Positions 39,724 to 52,098 of a DNA stretch of 64,000 nucleotides are shown one piece after another; position 1 is the stretch's first letter, and the number at the start of each line of letters is the position of its first letter. Made by a program: the position numbers and the translations under genes. Under the pieces are notes generated by a model. It did no database searches, had not been told where the DNA came from, and saw nothing but the letters and a program-made list of their open reading frames with translations. Where the stretch lies: NCBI GenBank assembly GCA_017871115.1, contig JAFCIZ010000006.1, forward strand, positions 3,658,001 through 3,722,000, written 5' to 3'. Source of the DNA: Cunninghamella blakesleeana. Taxonomy: Eukaryota; Mucoromycota; Mucoromycetes; Mucorales; Cunninghamellaceae.

Positions 39724-40579
39724 ATGAATACAGATATTAATTGTATAGCTATTATTGGGAAACAAGTAATAACAAAAACAATTAAAAAAATAATAATAGA
39801 CTAATAGTTATAGAATGTTCATTAATTTATGTTTCATATATATATTTAAATATATATATATAAAGAATAATCCTCTTTTTATAAAAAACTTTAGTTCCAC
39901 CCATCCAGATTTAAAATATCATTATATTGCACACACATCCATAGATGTTATTGAAGAAAGAGGTAATATGGAAATGCCTATTTATATATAACAAATATTT
40001 ATTACTATTATTATTTATTATATATATATGTATCTATTAATATGGTAGTTAATAACGGACCTAAACATCTTGATTTATACCTTGGACTATTATATGCTAT
40101 GGAAGACTTGGCCGTGTAAGTTTTTTTTATTTTATTTTTTTAAAAAACCTCAGGGGTTGTATATATAGTTATAGATAAATGAATAGAAAAATGTTAATAT
40201 GGGTATATTTTCTTTAAATATAGATACGGTTATATGACGAATACTAAAGTTAAATTTATTGTTGTTGTTTCAGTTACTGATGGAACGATACGTGATACTG
40301 ATATGAAAACGGTAAAAAATCATCATTTCCTTTATCATAAGCTATATTATAAAAAAAAAAAATGGAATAGAGAATTGTGTCTAATATTTATATCTTATTT
40401 TATTTTTCTTCTATTAGATATTTAAAAAAATCCATAACGCTTATGTTTCACAAGTTTGTAATCCATTTTATAATATGACAGAAAATCAGCCTTTTGATGA
40501 TTTATTACCAACATCAAGCTTTTTAAAATCCATTGAACTTATTGGCAATGCTTCAAAAACATCTCAATCTCTAGAATAA
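39724..40579 (+). CDS. TCA17: TRAPP complex subunit TRAPPC2L/Tca17
   Basis: Five exons: 39724-39765, 39866-39962, 40049-40115, 40224-40311, 40418-40579; 151 residues. It matches the sedlin-like TRAPPC2L family: CIAIIGKQNNPLFIKNF, LKYHYIAHTSIDVIEE, LDLYLGLLYAMEDLAVYGY, TNTKVKFIVVV, and HNAYVSQVCNPFYNM. The protein is a longin-fold subunit of the TRAPP tethering complex that activates Rab GTPases in Golgi traffic. The exon 2 acceptor is AAAG at 39865, not a TAG further downstream. Only this choice keeps frame and restores the conserved NNPLFIKNF block. The last 20 residues are Ser-rich and not conserved in look. Confidence 0.94.
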
Positions 40580-40725
40580 TTAATATAAAAATGAAATAAA
40601 ATAATGCCATCTTGTATATTATATTAAAAAAAGAAGAAAGTGGGATGAAGATTATATATATGCTATACATTTTTATTTAATCTAAAGAAAAAAAAATAAT
40701 AATAATATAAAGGAAAAAGAGAAAT

Positions 40726-41480
40726 CTATTGTGATGAAGCAGCAACTACTTTAGTTTCTTCTAAAATCTTTTGTTCTTCGGCCTTTTCTTTACCACCGAA
40801 TTTATTATATTGTAACCAACGGTAGCCTTGGGTTAATTGAGCACCTTCGTTTGTGAAGTGACAAGCGAAAAGCAAATAATTTTTTGGTTGAACGGCTAAA
40901 GCAAATCTCATGAAAAGGGCAGAATAAACACATAAAGCTATATACATAAATAATAAAGAAATAAAGAAATAATAATATGAATATAATAACCTATTTCTTT
41001 ATGATTATCCTTTTTCCTTTATCCTTCTTTCTTTTTCTCTTTCTTTTATACTATTTTTCCTACCAGCTGTCATATTTCCAGAGATTAAACTAGCATCTTT
41101 TTGAGTATCAGCGATGGCAGCTAAAGGAATACCCCAATTAGCAACAGGTCCCCAAAAATGCTAAAATAGAATAAATAATAATATATATTACTTTTTCAAC
41201 CCATTTACTATATATTTTTTCTTTATTTTTATTATGTTTTATATTTTTCTATTTACAGTACTAATTAATAATTAAAACAAAAAAGTTATTTAATAATTAG
41301 TAAATATGTATATTTCTATTAATATTGTTTTTATTCTATATTATTATTATTCGTTATTTTTTTTTTTTTTTTTTTTTTTTTGATAAATATATATACATAC
41401 CTCGTAATATAGTCTCTGAATTCTTTAGAAGCTAACTTTTGAGAAATTCTACTAGCAATAGATCCGGAAGCTTGAGACAT
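40726..41480 (-). CDS. MPC1: Mitochondrial pyruvate carrier subunit MPC1, with a 4-nt exon
   Basis: Four exons in reading order: 41480-41401 (80 nt), 41260-41257 (4 nt), 41160-41064 (97 nt), 40937-40726; 130 residues. The four-base exon TACT, flanked by AG before and GT after, is needed to join exon 1 (ending KEFRDYIT plus two bases) to exon 3 (starting [10 protein letters not shown]). It yields the family core [11 protein letters not shown] in frame. Without it the frame is lost. Further MPC1 features are [17 protein letters not shown] and [18 protein letters not shown]. With MPC2 it forms the inner-membrane carrier that brings pyruvate into mitochondria. The Lys/Glu-rich tail after residue 110 is variable. 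Divergent from the GPI10 gene (419 bp between starts). Confidence 0.93.
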
Positions 41481-41899
41481 TTTATATATAAAAATAAAAG
41501 TGTATGAAGATGAAAGAAACGGGAAAAAGAAAAGAAAGTAAGAGTTTTTTTAAAAAAAAATAAAGGGAGAAAGAAAAACAAAAAACTCTTAAAAAATTTC
41601 GTTTTTTTAAAGGCTGGCGCTCTTTGAAAATAAAGATTATCTTTTGTATTATATTATGACAACATATATTTTATTCTTTACTATATATTATATATAGAAT
41701 ACCATTCTTTTTTATTATAAAAAGCAATAGTATATTTTTTATTGTCCATTAAAACAGTGAATAAAGTTTAGGTAGTAAAAAATAGAATATTTTAAAAGCG
41801 ATAGAAAAAAATGCAGTTTAAATAATTCTGTGCTTAAATAATCTTTTTTAAAAAAATAAAAAAATTAATATTTCCTTTTTCACTTTCTCTCTCTTTTTT
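41481..41899. promoter_or_regulatory. Divergent promoter MPC1 / GPI10
   Basis: 419 bases between outward-facing start codons, so both promoters must be here. It contains A- and T-runs, a GC-richer patch GGCTGGCGC at 41612-41620 and a CT-rich stretch just before the GPI10 ATG. No ORF. Confidence 0.55.
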
Positions 41900-43866
41900 A
41901 TGGACGAAAAAAAACGCGATCAAGTACATGATATAGATTCTACAACGTCATCCATAACAGAAACTATAAAAAAAAATGAACCTTTAGAATCGACTACTAC
42001 CTCAAAAGGATTTATATTAATTATATTTTTACTCTATCGATGGTGGAATGCTTATATGACACGTACTTTTGATAATCCAGATGAATACTGGCAAGGCAAT
42101 GAAATAGCACATGGCTTGGTCTTTGGTTATGGCTATGTAACTTGGGAATGGATACATCAACTACGTAGTTATTTTCATCCTCTATTATTAGCTTCTGTTT
42201 ATAAACTTGTTTCTCTTTTCAACTTGGATCATCATTATTGGATCATGAATCATGTATTAAACTATTTTCAAGCTACTTTATCGGCTACTGGGGATTTTTT
42301 TACTTTTACTCTGACAAAAAAATTATATGGTAATGATATAGCACCTTATATTGTAAGTATAGAATGATACTATGAATTATTACATATTAGTTTTGATAAC
42401 TATGATATTTTTACTTATTGATGATTTTCGTTTTTGTTTTATTTTTTAAAAAAAGCTATTTGTGATTCTTAGTTCATGGTTTCAATTTTTAATGGCTCCT
42501 CGTACTCTATCAAACACTTTGGAAGCAGTTCTTACTATGGTTGCTATGAATTACTGGCCTTTTCCTGAATTAAAATTTAATGATTCTAAAAGCTGGTTAA
42601 GGTAGTATTAGGAAGGAAATAATAATAGTAATAATAATAGTAATAACAATATTTTAATTAAAATCATATAATATATATTTATTTCCTTTTAGTCAATATC
42701 GATTAAGTTTATTTTGGGCAACACTAGCATGTATCACAAGACCTACTAATGGGTTAATCTGGTTTTTTTTGGGTTTACAGTTATTACATCACCATTACCG
42801 TACACAAACAACTTTACAGCAATGTTGGGTAATACTATTGAATGCATTTATGATTGTTTCTTTCTTATTCATGGTCAACAGTTTAATAGATACTTATTTT
42901 TATAATTATTATAATCAACAACAACAAAACGATATATGGTGGTTACAACTAATACTATCTGATCCAAGTAAAATTGTATTTGTCCCTTGGACCTTTTTAA
43001 AAACAAACGTTTTTCAATCTATTGCTGTATTTTATGGTATGCATCCTTTCCATTGGTATCTCAGTCAAGGATTGCCACTTATGTTGTTTACTTTCTTACC
43101 CTTTACTTGCATTGGCTTTTATCAAAGTATGAAACCATCACGCTTTTCTTCATCTTCATCATCACTTTGTGGGTTAATTGTTTGGACTGTCACTATATAT
43201 AGTTTATTATCACACAAAGAATTTCGGTTTCTTTATCCAGTATTCCCTGTTTTATTAATGATGACCTCCTTCGGATTAAAAAATACATGTCAATCTTTTA
43301 CAAATAAAAAATGGAATCTTTTTATTATCTTTGGGTTATGGTCAAGTCAGTTTTTTTTTAGTATTTATTTTTCAGTGTATCATCAACGCGGAATTATTGA
43401 TACGATGAATTGGTTACAACAACAACAACAAAAACAACAACAACAGACAACCTCAATTGGATTTTTGATGCCTTGCCATTCAACCCCATGGCAATCTATG
43501 ATGCATCAGCCCAATTTATCCATGTGGTTTTTAACTTGTGAACCTCCTTTAGATAAACACGCTGATCTAAATCTTTATATAGATCAAGCTGATCAATTTT
43601 ATAATGACCCTTTACAATTTTTATCAATTCACCTTAAACACAATTCATCATTAACACCGATACCAACATCAACTGAAGATTTAATATGGCCAACTTACCT
43701 TGTTATGTTCGATCATTTACTTCAATTAGATAACGGTACAATCAAAGATTATTTATTATCACAGCAGAATTATAAGCAATGTAATCGATTTTTTAATTCT
43801 CATTTTCATTGGGATAACAGAAGAAAGGGTGATGTGGTTATTTTATGTACCGAAAATAGTATTTAA
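41900..43866 (+). CDS. GPI10: GPI mannosyltransferase 3 (GPI10/PIG-B)
   Basis: Three exons, 41900-42352, 42456-42601, 42693-43866; 590 residues. It is a polytopic ER glycosyltransferase of family GT22. After a polar 35-residue head it shows the luminal loop motif DNPDEYWQGNEIAHGLVFG with YVTWEW and LRSYFHP. Then come LMAPRTLSNTLEAVLTM, TRPTNGLIWF and the family signature HKEFRFLYPVFPVLL (about 450-464). The DE pair in the first loop is the expected catalytic site. The wording matches PIG-B/Gpi10, which adds the third mannose to the GPI anchor, better than ALG9 or ALG12. The C-terminal part (from about residue 480) is a soluble domain with a Gln run (QQQQQKQQQQ) not expected in relatives. Confidence 0.93.
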
Positions 43867-44131
43867 CCCTTCATTACATTATTTATTTGCACGGCTTTTA
43901 AAAAATAATTAACTATATTAAAATACATATATATTCCCTCTTTCTCATTGGAAATAAAATAAAATAAAATGAACCATTATAATTATTATATAAATACATA
44001 CATATATATGATTGACGATTAAAAATTTATTTTATTTATTAAATTTTTAAAAGTAATTTAAATGACTATGTATGAATATATATTTGTATTTATATATTCA
44101 TATATATATTGCTTGCTTTAAAAGATACAAC

Positions 44132-44272
44132 TTATCTTCTACAATCAGGAGAGCTACAGTCTTCACAGCAGACGCTACCGCATTTTACCAAACCATCAAT
44201 ACATCTTTGGGCATTTACAACAGTGGAAAGAGCAACTAAGGCCATTACAACGAGGACAGCGAAATACTTCAT
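44132..44272 (-). CDS. Small secreted six-cysteine peptide
   Basis: 46 residues: a signal peptide (MKYFAVLVVMALVALSTVVNA, cut expected after Ala21) and a 25-residue mature part with six cysteines spaced C-x6-C-x3-CC-x2-C-x4-C. The order C, C, CC, C, C is the cystine-knot (knottin) arrangement. A shortened chitin-binding-type fold is another option, though the aromatic residues expected there are missing. An in-frame ATG 84 bases upstream (44356) would add a second hydrophobic head; the inner start is preferred because it gives a clean signal peptide. Single exon and very short, so a chance ORF cannot be fully excluded, but the signal-plus-cysteine pattern argues for a real secreted peptide. 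Role unknown. Confidence 0.7.
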   Translation of the reverse strand: MKYFAVLVVMALVALSTVVNAQRCIDGLVKCGSVCCEDCSSPDCRR

Positions 44273-45506
44273 TTTTTTAATAATAATAGTTTGAATATAA
44301 TATAAATAAAAAGGTAAAAAAAGTATAAAAAGTAGCATATATATAGGTTTTTTCATGGTAATACAAATGTTGGTACTACCTGTTAATTTTCTTCAAAATA
44401 TTTTAAGAAAAGAATAATCCGGGGAAAGGATTTTTTTATCAAGAATCTTCTTTTTTTTTCTTTTTTTCAAAGAAAACTTTATTTTGGCATTGATATAGTA
44501 ATTTTGTCTTTAAAAAAGAAATTATTTCTTTTTTCAAAATAAAAAAAAAACGAAATAATGTACGTAATATGATGTGAAGTTTTAAAAATAAAATTTTTAA
44601 GTTGTCTATCAAGATACTGAGGAAATCATAGAAATAATTATCATAATTGCTTTTTAATTACGTATTATGTAGTGTTTGTTTTTGATAATATATATTTATA
44701 TTAATCTATTATATTTCTACAATATGCGTTTACTCCAGTTTATCTATAAAGATAATAAAGTGATCTATAATTAAAAAAACGCGGTTATAATCTGCGGAAT
44801 TTTAAAAATTGCAAAAAAATAAAAGTATCCTGGTTTATTTTTATATCTTAGTTTTTTATATGTTTATTGCGATATTGTCTATTTAAAAAATATAATATAA
44901 TCTATTAATCATAAAGAATTGATTAATGATTTTTTTAATACATTAAATAATAAAGAATTATCGAAAAAAAAGGGTAGAATATTTTCCATTTTTTTTTTAT
45001 TTTATTCTCCACTTACACTCCTTCTGCATAAATCTTGTATCGCATCATATATTTTTAATGTTTAGAGTTTAGAGTAGAGCTGTGAGAATATAGTTGTAAG
45101 ACAGGTTTTAATTTTGTTCATATTTAAAGGTATCCTAAATATATGTATATTTTATTTCCAACATGTCAAGAAATAATCGATATATGTTCTTATTTATATT
45201 AAAAAGTAGATTGAGAAAAAAAAGACAGCAATATTTAATAATTTTTATTTTCTTTAAAAAAACGTATGTGGGAGCTAAAAAAATAATCATATTAAAAAAA
45301 ATTCCCTCAATTATATATTGATAATTAATAGTAGTAATATTATATTAATAGTTATTAATAGTATTTAGGTAAAAGTATATATACGTATAAAAAAATAAAA
45401 TATAAAATGAAATTGATGATGATTTAATAGGAACGAATAGAAATGATATTGATAAAAAATAATATAAGCAAATAAAATTAAAAATAATAATGATGATATA
45501 AATCAT
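44273..45506. other. Intergenic region (1.23 kb)
   Basis: Upstream of the secreted-peptide gene and downstream of the OGT gene (both minus strand). AT-rich with A/T runs and short TA repeats. No ORF above noise, no RNA gene seen. The likely promoter of the peptide gene is just above 44272. Confidence 0.5.
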
Positions 45507-48500
45507 TTAATCATCATTATCTTTAATCCATATACAACCAGACATAGCCAGCTGTTTTTTATCTTGACTTGACATGGTAGAAGAAACATGAGGTAAATAA
45601 TCTTCAAATTCATAACCAAGTACCCATCTTCGCCAAGCTTCTAATAATCCCGTTTCTAAATTCTTGGTCCAGCGATGTGTATCAAATAAGCGACTTGTTT
45701 CTCTTGTTAAAAATAACTTCTTTCTTAATGTCATCAAAGGTCCAATACCATGTCTATATTCTTTTAATGTGCTGTTGCTATTGTTATTCATGTTGGTATT
45801 ATTACTATTTTCATTTGCATGACCTTCTTCTTCCTTATTATTATAATCATCATTTTTCACCATAATATAGGATAAAGATTGAGCCCATTGAACAACTTTA
45901 TCTTCGTATTCTTGTTCCGTGTGTACCACCATGTCATTTCCATGCCCAGTAGCAAAAGCAATACTTGCTCCAACACGAGAGCACATTTTATGTTGGTATT
46001 TGGGATACGTTACAATGGGTGTACCTGACCATAAAATATCAGCCGCTGTTGTATGAGCATTACATTCTGGTGTGTCCAAAAATATATCAGCAATTCTACC
46101 ACGATGAATATGTATATGTTTAGGTGCAACATCCGTAAAAACCACTCTTGAACTAACTTCAGCCCCTGCCCATGTAGTTGCAAACCGTTTCAAATGCTGT
46201 TCACCCGCTGGTGGAAATCTTAAAAGCCATAAAATACTATTAGGCACCTTTGATAAGATACGTAGCCATAATCGAAATGTGGATGGATCTAATTTGTACA
46301 GTTGATTAAAATTGGCAAAAATCACTACATTATCTGGTAAATCAGGAAATACTTCTTTTCTCATTTTCCACCGTTTTATTTCTTCATTTTTCCAAATGGC
46401 CTTAATTAATTCATCTTCTTCTTCTTCTTGATTTGTTGATGGCGATGATGATGTTTTTTCAATTGTGACATTGGTTGATGTTGATGATGAATATGAGGAA
46501 GAAGAGGAAGAGGAAGAGGAAGAGGAAGAAGGCAAAGATGAAGAAGGAGAAGAGGATGATAATGAGGAGGAAGCTGTAGTAGTAGTAGCAGAAGAAATTC
46601 CTGTATGACGATATTCGTTTTTATCTTTATTTTCATTATTATTAGATACTGACATGTTCGCCATCATTAAAGTTGGTGTATTGTTTCCATTACTGCTACC
46701 ATCATTTTGATTTTTTTGAATAGATAAATAATCCATCACTTTTTTCTTATTTCTTTTTTCTTGTAATTGCTGATGTAGACGTTGAGACATATCATCTTCT
46801 TCACGAAAACCTTGTTTATGGTCATTTACAAAATAAGAATGTGGCATATAAATGAATTTTTCAGTATAAACAAAATCATCCCTAGCGGATTCAGGATCTA
46901 AATCACCATCTAAATCACCACCTTGAAAGGACCCATTTTGCTGATGCTGTTGACGCCATTGTTCACAAGATACTGTAAAAGGAGGACACACTATAGGATC
47001 AGCAATAATCCAATCACACCATCCCCCACCTAGAGTACCCTATAAAAGAAAAATAAGATAAAAGAACATAATAATATTAAAAAACAATATTAACATACTT
47101 GCTTTTCTTTTTTCTTTCTTCATACTGTCTTTTATTTACTTACAGCAAAACCCATAAAAGAACATTGTACAGGGCAGGGTCTAGCAGCAAAAATTTCATT
47201 TCTTGCTCCTTTTGTATACCCATTCAAATTGACCAAAACATGAATCCCATCACTTAAGATTTGATCAATGACTTGTTGATTTGACCATGTACTAACATCC
47301 AAAAAATGCTCTGCACCTTGTTCAATTGTTTTACGATAAGGTGATTGGTCGCTTGCTGTAATCGCATAACAATATACTTCACATCGTTGTCTATCATGAA
47401 AACCAAATACAGATTGCATCAAATGAGCTAAAGGATGGTTGTTAAAATCAGAAGATACATAACCAATTTTAAGTCTAGGTTGAGGTGGAGGTGGAGGTGG
47501 GTAAACATGAGAAGGTAACCAAGAAGAAGAGGATAGTGTAGAATGAGTAATCCGTAATGCATTACGATGAGATATTAAACGTACTTGTCTTGCAGTTAAA
47601 GGATATGTAAAAGTATGAAATGGTAATACAGTTGGTACAGGTGGTGAAGTGGATAACATTGGTGATATATTCATATTCATAATCATATTCATACTATTAC
47701 TGTTCATATTATTATTATTACTGTTATTATTATTATCATTATGATTATTATTTACAGATGAAGGTACTGAAGATGAGATGGAAGTGGAAGTGGAGGTTGT
47801 AGAGGAAGAGGAGGATGAAGACGACGATAATAAAGGTCGCGCATACATGGCAGAAGCTTCAGGCGTAACATGAATTGGTTGTTCACTTCCATCCAAACTT
47901 TGAATTTTCGTTCCATAAGTATTCACATACCACTGTCTTTGTAATCGTCTCGTTAATCTTTCTACAAGTCTAACAATCCATCCACCTTCATTTTTATTTT
48001 TATTGTTATTATTCTCCTTTGTTGATGTTGTATCATTATTATTGCTATTTCCGATATAGTAAGCTATTCGTTTTTCCCAAAAAGAAATATCTGTTCCATC
48101 TAGTGCCATTAATCGATGGAATAAACCATTCATCAAAATACGAATCCAATCTTTAGATGATGATGTCATTGTTGTTGATAATGGTGAGGAAGGAAATGAA
48201 AACAATAATTTAATTTGCTGCTGTTGCTGTTGTAAAACACCTCTGCTCCATGATGAGCCTTCATCCAATTGTTTATCAACAATATCTACCAATCTTGACA
48301 TCCAACCCATATCTTGAGACAATGATTTACCATTATTATTATTCTGAAGTGTAATCCATTGACCGTATTGATCTACCATACCTGATTCCATACTAACATT
48401 CGTTAAAGTTGAACCTCTTCCACGCCAATCGCACACACCTCCTAACGCATTAATTAAACCACATACTGCATCAACAAAATCAGGATTGACTTCTACTGCA

Positions 48501-51387
48501 CGTCTATACCATTGAATGGAGTCTTGTACTCGACCCATATCCTTTACTGTATTTCCTAAATTAGCTAATGCTACATCAAATTTGGGATTATACTCTACTG
48601 CTTTTTCATACATTGCTACGGCTTCATTCAAATGGCCCATATCTTTTAATAATGATCCTAAATTTGTATATAAATGCGGATGCCTTTGGTCTAATTGTAA
48701 ACCATACATATAATATTGCATTGCTAACATTGTACCCGTTAACGGCTGTTGTTGCTGTTGCTGGGATTGAGAAGTAGGATGATGAGAAGAAAGGTTCATT
48801 AATCGAATAGCTGTTGAGGTAACGGAGTTGGGTAAATTACTAAGTATGATACCTAAATTATTGGCTGTTGATGGACTAGGACTTAATGCTAAACTTAAAT
48901 AATACAATGGAAGTAATAATGCTAAAGATGGTATAGATGTTGATGCCGATGCCGATGATGATGCTGATGAAGATGCTGATGATGCTGATGCTGATTGTTG
49001 AGATAATGCTGCTGCTGCACTTACTAATGCAGGGGTAGATGGATTCATTAAATCTTGGAATAATTTGGCTAAAGTTAACATAATAGTGGATGTAGTTTGA
49101 TTAGATTGTTGAATAATATTGGATGAATTAGCTTGATTTGCGTTTGTATTACGATGGGCGTCCATTAAATGGGAATTTGTTGTTGTTGAGGTTGGTGAAG
49201 AAATAGTATTGTTTTGATTGTTTGTATTTACTAATCCAGGTAAAACACCGTTAGTGGATGCAAAAGCTATTTGTATAAATCTTACTGCTTGGTCTGGTTG
49301 AACTAATATTAATGGGACAGATGTTGCTGGGGATGTTGATGTTGTTGTTGATGTCATAGTAGTCCCTCCTGTACAAACAAAAGCTAAATGTTGGATCACT
49401 GATTCCCAACTCATGCCATTAAATACTAAATCCAAACCCTTTTCATATTCCCATTTAGCTCCAAGTATATCCCCTAATGCATATTTTAAATTTCCTTTTG
49501 CATAAAATAAATTTTGTAATCTAGGTAATTGTTGTAAAGGTAGTTCATTTGGTAAGCGAATATGCTGATTGGGTTGTTGCTGTATATGAGCATCTTGGCC
49601 AAAGAAATGTTGTTCCACATATTCGCATACACCTAATGCTTCTTTATATCTAGGTATTTTATCGCTAGTCTTTAATGATGCTTTTCTTTTCGTACCAGCC
49701 TATAAATAGATAGATAAAGGTTGAAGTATATATAATCAATTGAATACAATAAATAAATAATATATGATTTATTTAATTTTGCTTAGACAATTTTTTCTAT
49801 TATATTTTTACTTGAATTACCTTTTCTAGTTTTTGTTGATTTATATTATCATTTGTTGAACATAAGACACCTACTAAATTTTCTACAGCATCCCAATAAC
49901 CGGGTCTTAGTTGTACAGCTTGATACCACCATCTTTCAGCTTCATTAGTTTTCCCCAAACTACGTAAAGTAGTACCAATATTACTCATAGCTTCAACGTA
50001 ATTAGGATCGTATTTTAAAATTAAATGATTATAACGTAACGAAGCTTGGTAATCTTGATGAGTATAATAAACACAAGCTAATAATAAAATGGTTGGTAAA
50101 TGACGTGGAAATGCATTGTGTAACGAATGTAATAATTGAAGTAATAAAGGGCTTTGAGGTGAAGTGGAGTATAAATTATGAGCATATTGTAAAATGTTTT
50201 CTCGCCATTCATCATAATGTTCTTTACTAGCATAAGGATGTATTACATATAAAGCAATAGGGTTAGGTGGTGAAGTAGTGGAATTTGTTAATGTGGTCAC
50301 AATTTGATTTAATTGTGTAGTAGCTATACTTTGCTGTGGTGTTAAAATATGGCTTATTGGTCGACTGCTCGTTTGATGATGATGTTGAAAAGGAACTTGC
50401 TGTTGCTGTTGAGATAGTGGGTATTGTGAACCAATTATATTTGTTTTATGCAATAATTCGTGTTGCTGTTGCTGTTGATGATGAGGATGAAGTGATTGAT
50501 GTGGTGGAGTCACATGTGGGTGATGATGTAAAGGCGTAGACTGTTGTAATAACTGTTGCTGTACCAACTGTTGTTGTTGTTGCTGTTGCCTTAATATAGT
50601 ATCTGATGAGAAAATTTGTTGTTGTTGTTCATGATTCATATTTATTGGATGTAATTGAACATCAGATTGTACACGAGGAGATAAACTATATTTATTTACA
50701 TCATAATAATGATTAACCCAACCATTTGAATTTTCATAATAATAAGTTGCTAGAGTAGGTGATTGTGGAGGTACCATAATAGAAGGTAAATATTGTTGAT
50801 GTTGTTGTTGATGGTGATGGTGATGCTGCTGCTGTTGTTGTTGTTGTTGTTGTTGTTGTTGCTGCTGCTGTTGATATTGTTGTTGTTGAAGAAATCTATC
50901 TGATAACAAATCAGTTGTGTTACGATGTAAAGGACGGAAGGAAGTAGATCCAGAAGAATATAAAATCTGCTGTTGATGGTGATGGTGTTTTAACATAGCA
51001 TTTTGTAATTTTGGTGATAATAATTCTTGTTGAAAATAAGCAAATGCAGCAGGGTCATCATGCCCAAAGGGTGAATAAGTCATCGATACCTACATGTTTA
51101 TGTATATAAATAAATATAAATAATAAATAAATAAATAAATATCAAGTTCTATGTATCTATGATATCATTTTTTTTTTTTTATCAATATTATCTTAGTTTT
51201 ATATTATTTAATTATACTAAAGTACCATTAAAGAGTTTTGATCTATACTATCTTGTATAGCTTGTAATTGTTGAAACTGCTGCTGTTGTTGTTGCTGTTG
51301 AGATTCATTTTGTAAAGTATGTAAACCAGTAAACTGATGATGGGTAGGAGGTGTAGTTTCTGGATAAGGTGCGTGTTGATAGAACAT
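45507..51387 (-). CDS. OGT: Giant OGT-like O-GlcNAc transferase (GT41, TPR)
   Basis: Four exons in reading order: 51387-51226, 51089-49821, 49699-47144, 47039-45507; 1839 residues in continuous frame. The head (about 1-330) is Gln/His-rich with a long Gln run. TPR units follow at about 380-475 (YYTHQDYQASLRYNHLILKY, then EAMSNIGTTLRSLGKTNEAE) and again near 790-870 (LYTNLGSLLKDMGHLNEA, then ALANLGNTVKDMGRV). The catalytic N-lobe starts near 1218 (LKIGYVSSDFNNHPLAHLM, with the HPLAH histidine). The C-lobe contains NFNQLYKLDPSTF (about 1567-1579, UDP-binding Lys) and CNAHTTAADILWSGTP. These match animal OGT rather than the plant fucosyltransferase SPY. It modifies Ser/Thr of nuclear and cytosolic proteins with GlcNAc. 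Low-complexity inserts (Ser/Thr/Asn) separate the TPRs and split the catalytic domain, making it far longer than animal OGT (about 1040). Confidence 0.93.
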
Positions 51388-52047
51388 TCAAAACGTTGTT
51401 CTTTTTTTAGTAATAGATTTAATGGCTAATAGAAAATTATATATACAAAAAAAAGAAGAAAGAGAAAGAAAGAATGAGAGAGAGAAAGAGGAAAAGGAGA
51501 AAAGAGAGATGAAGAATTGTTGCCGTTAAACCGAGAATAAATAATAATACAAAACAGATAAAACTGAAAGAGAAAAAAAAAAAAAAAAGTGAGGAAAAAG
51601 AAAAAAAAAATTGTGCTTATATCTGTCCTCCCTCCTTTGAATAAGGCTTAATTTTTAAACACCGATCTTAGCGCTAAACCTTATTTGTTATATTCAGTTG
51701 ATACTCTTTTCCCTAATAATTGTTTCATTGTATTAAAATATTATAATTTCATTTTGTAATAATAGATATTTATCATTTGATTTAATCTAACTAACTAAAA
51801 AAATAAAAATAAAAAATAGTAAAAAATGGAATAACTATATAAAGTAAATACTATATACTTTGTTAACTAATTATTTATAGTTTATGATTTACAGAAAAAG
51901 GAAAAAAAAAATTCTACTTTTCTTATTCTTCTGGATTTTAATATTAAATAATAAATAATAAATAATAAATAATAAATAATAAATAAGAGTAATAAGAATA
52001 ATAAAAATATAAACTTTTTTTTTAATTACATTGCATTTGCATTTATT
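51388..52047. other. Intergenic region (660 bp)
   Basis: Upstream of the OGT gene on the minus strand. Has a purine-rich GA tract (51452-51512), A-runs, a mixed patch around 51618-51700 and a TAAATAA repeat at 51951-51985. It probably contains the OGT promoter. No gene. Confidence 0.5.
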
Positions 52048-52050
52048 TTA

Positions 52051-52098
<48 letters not shown>

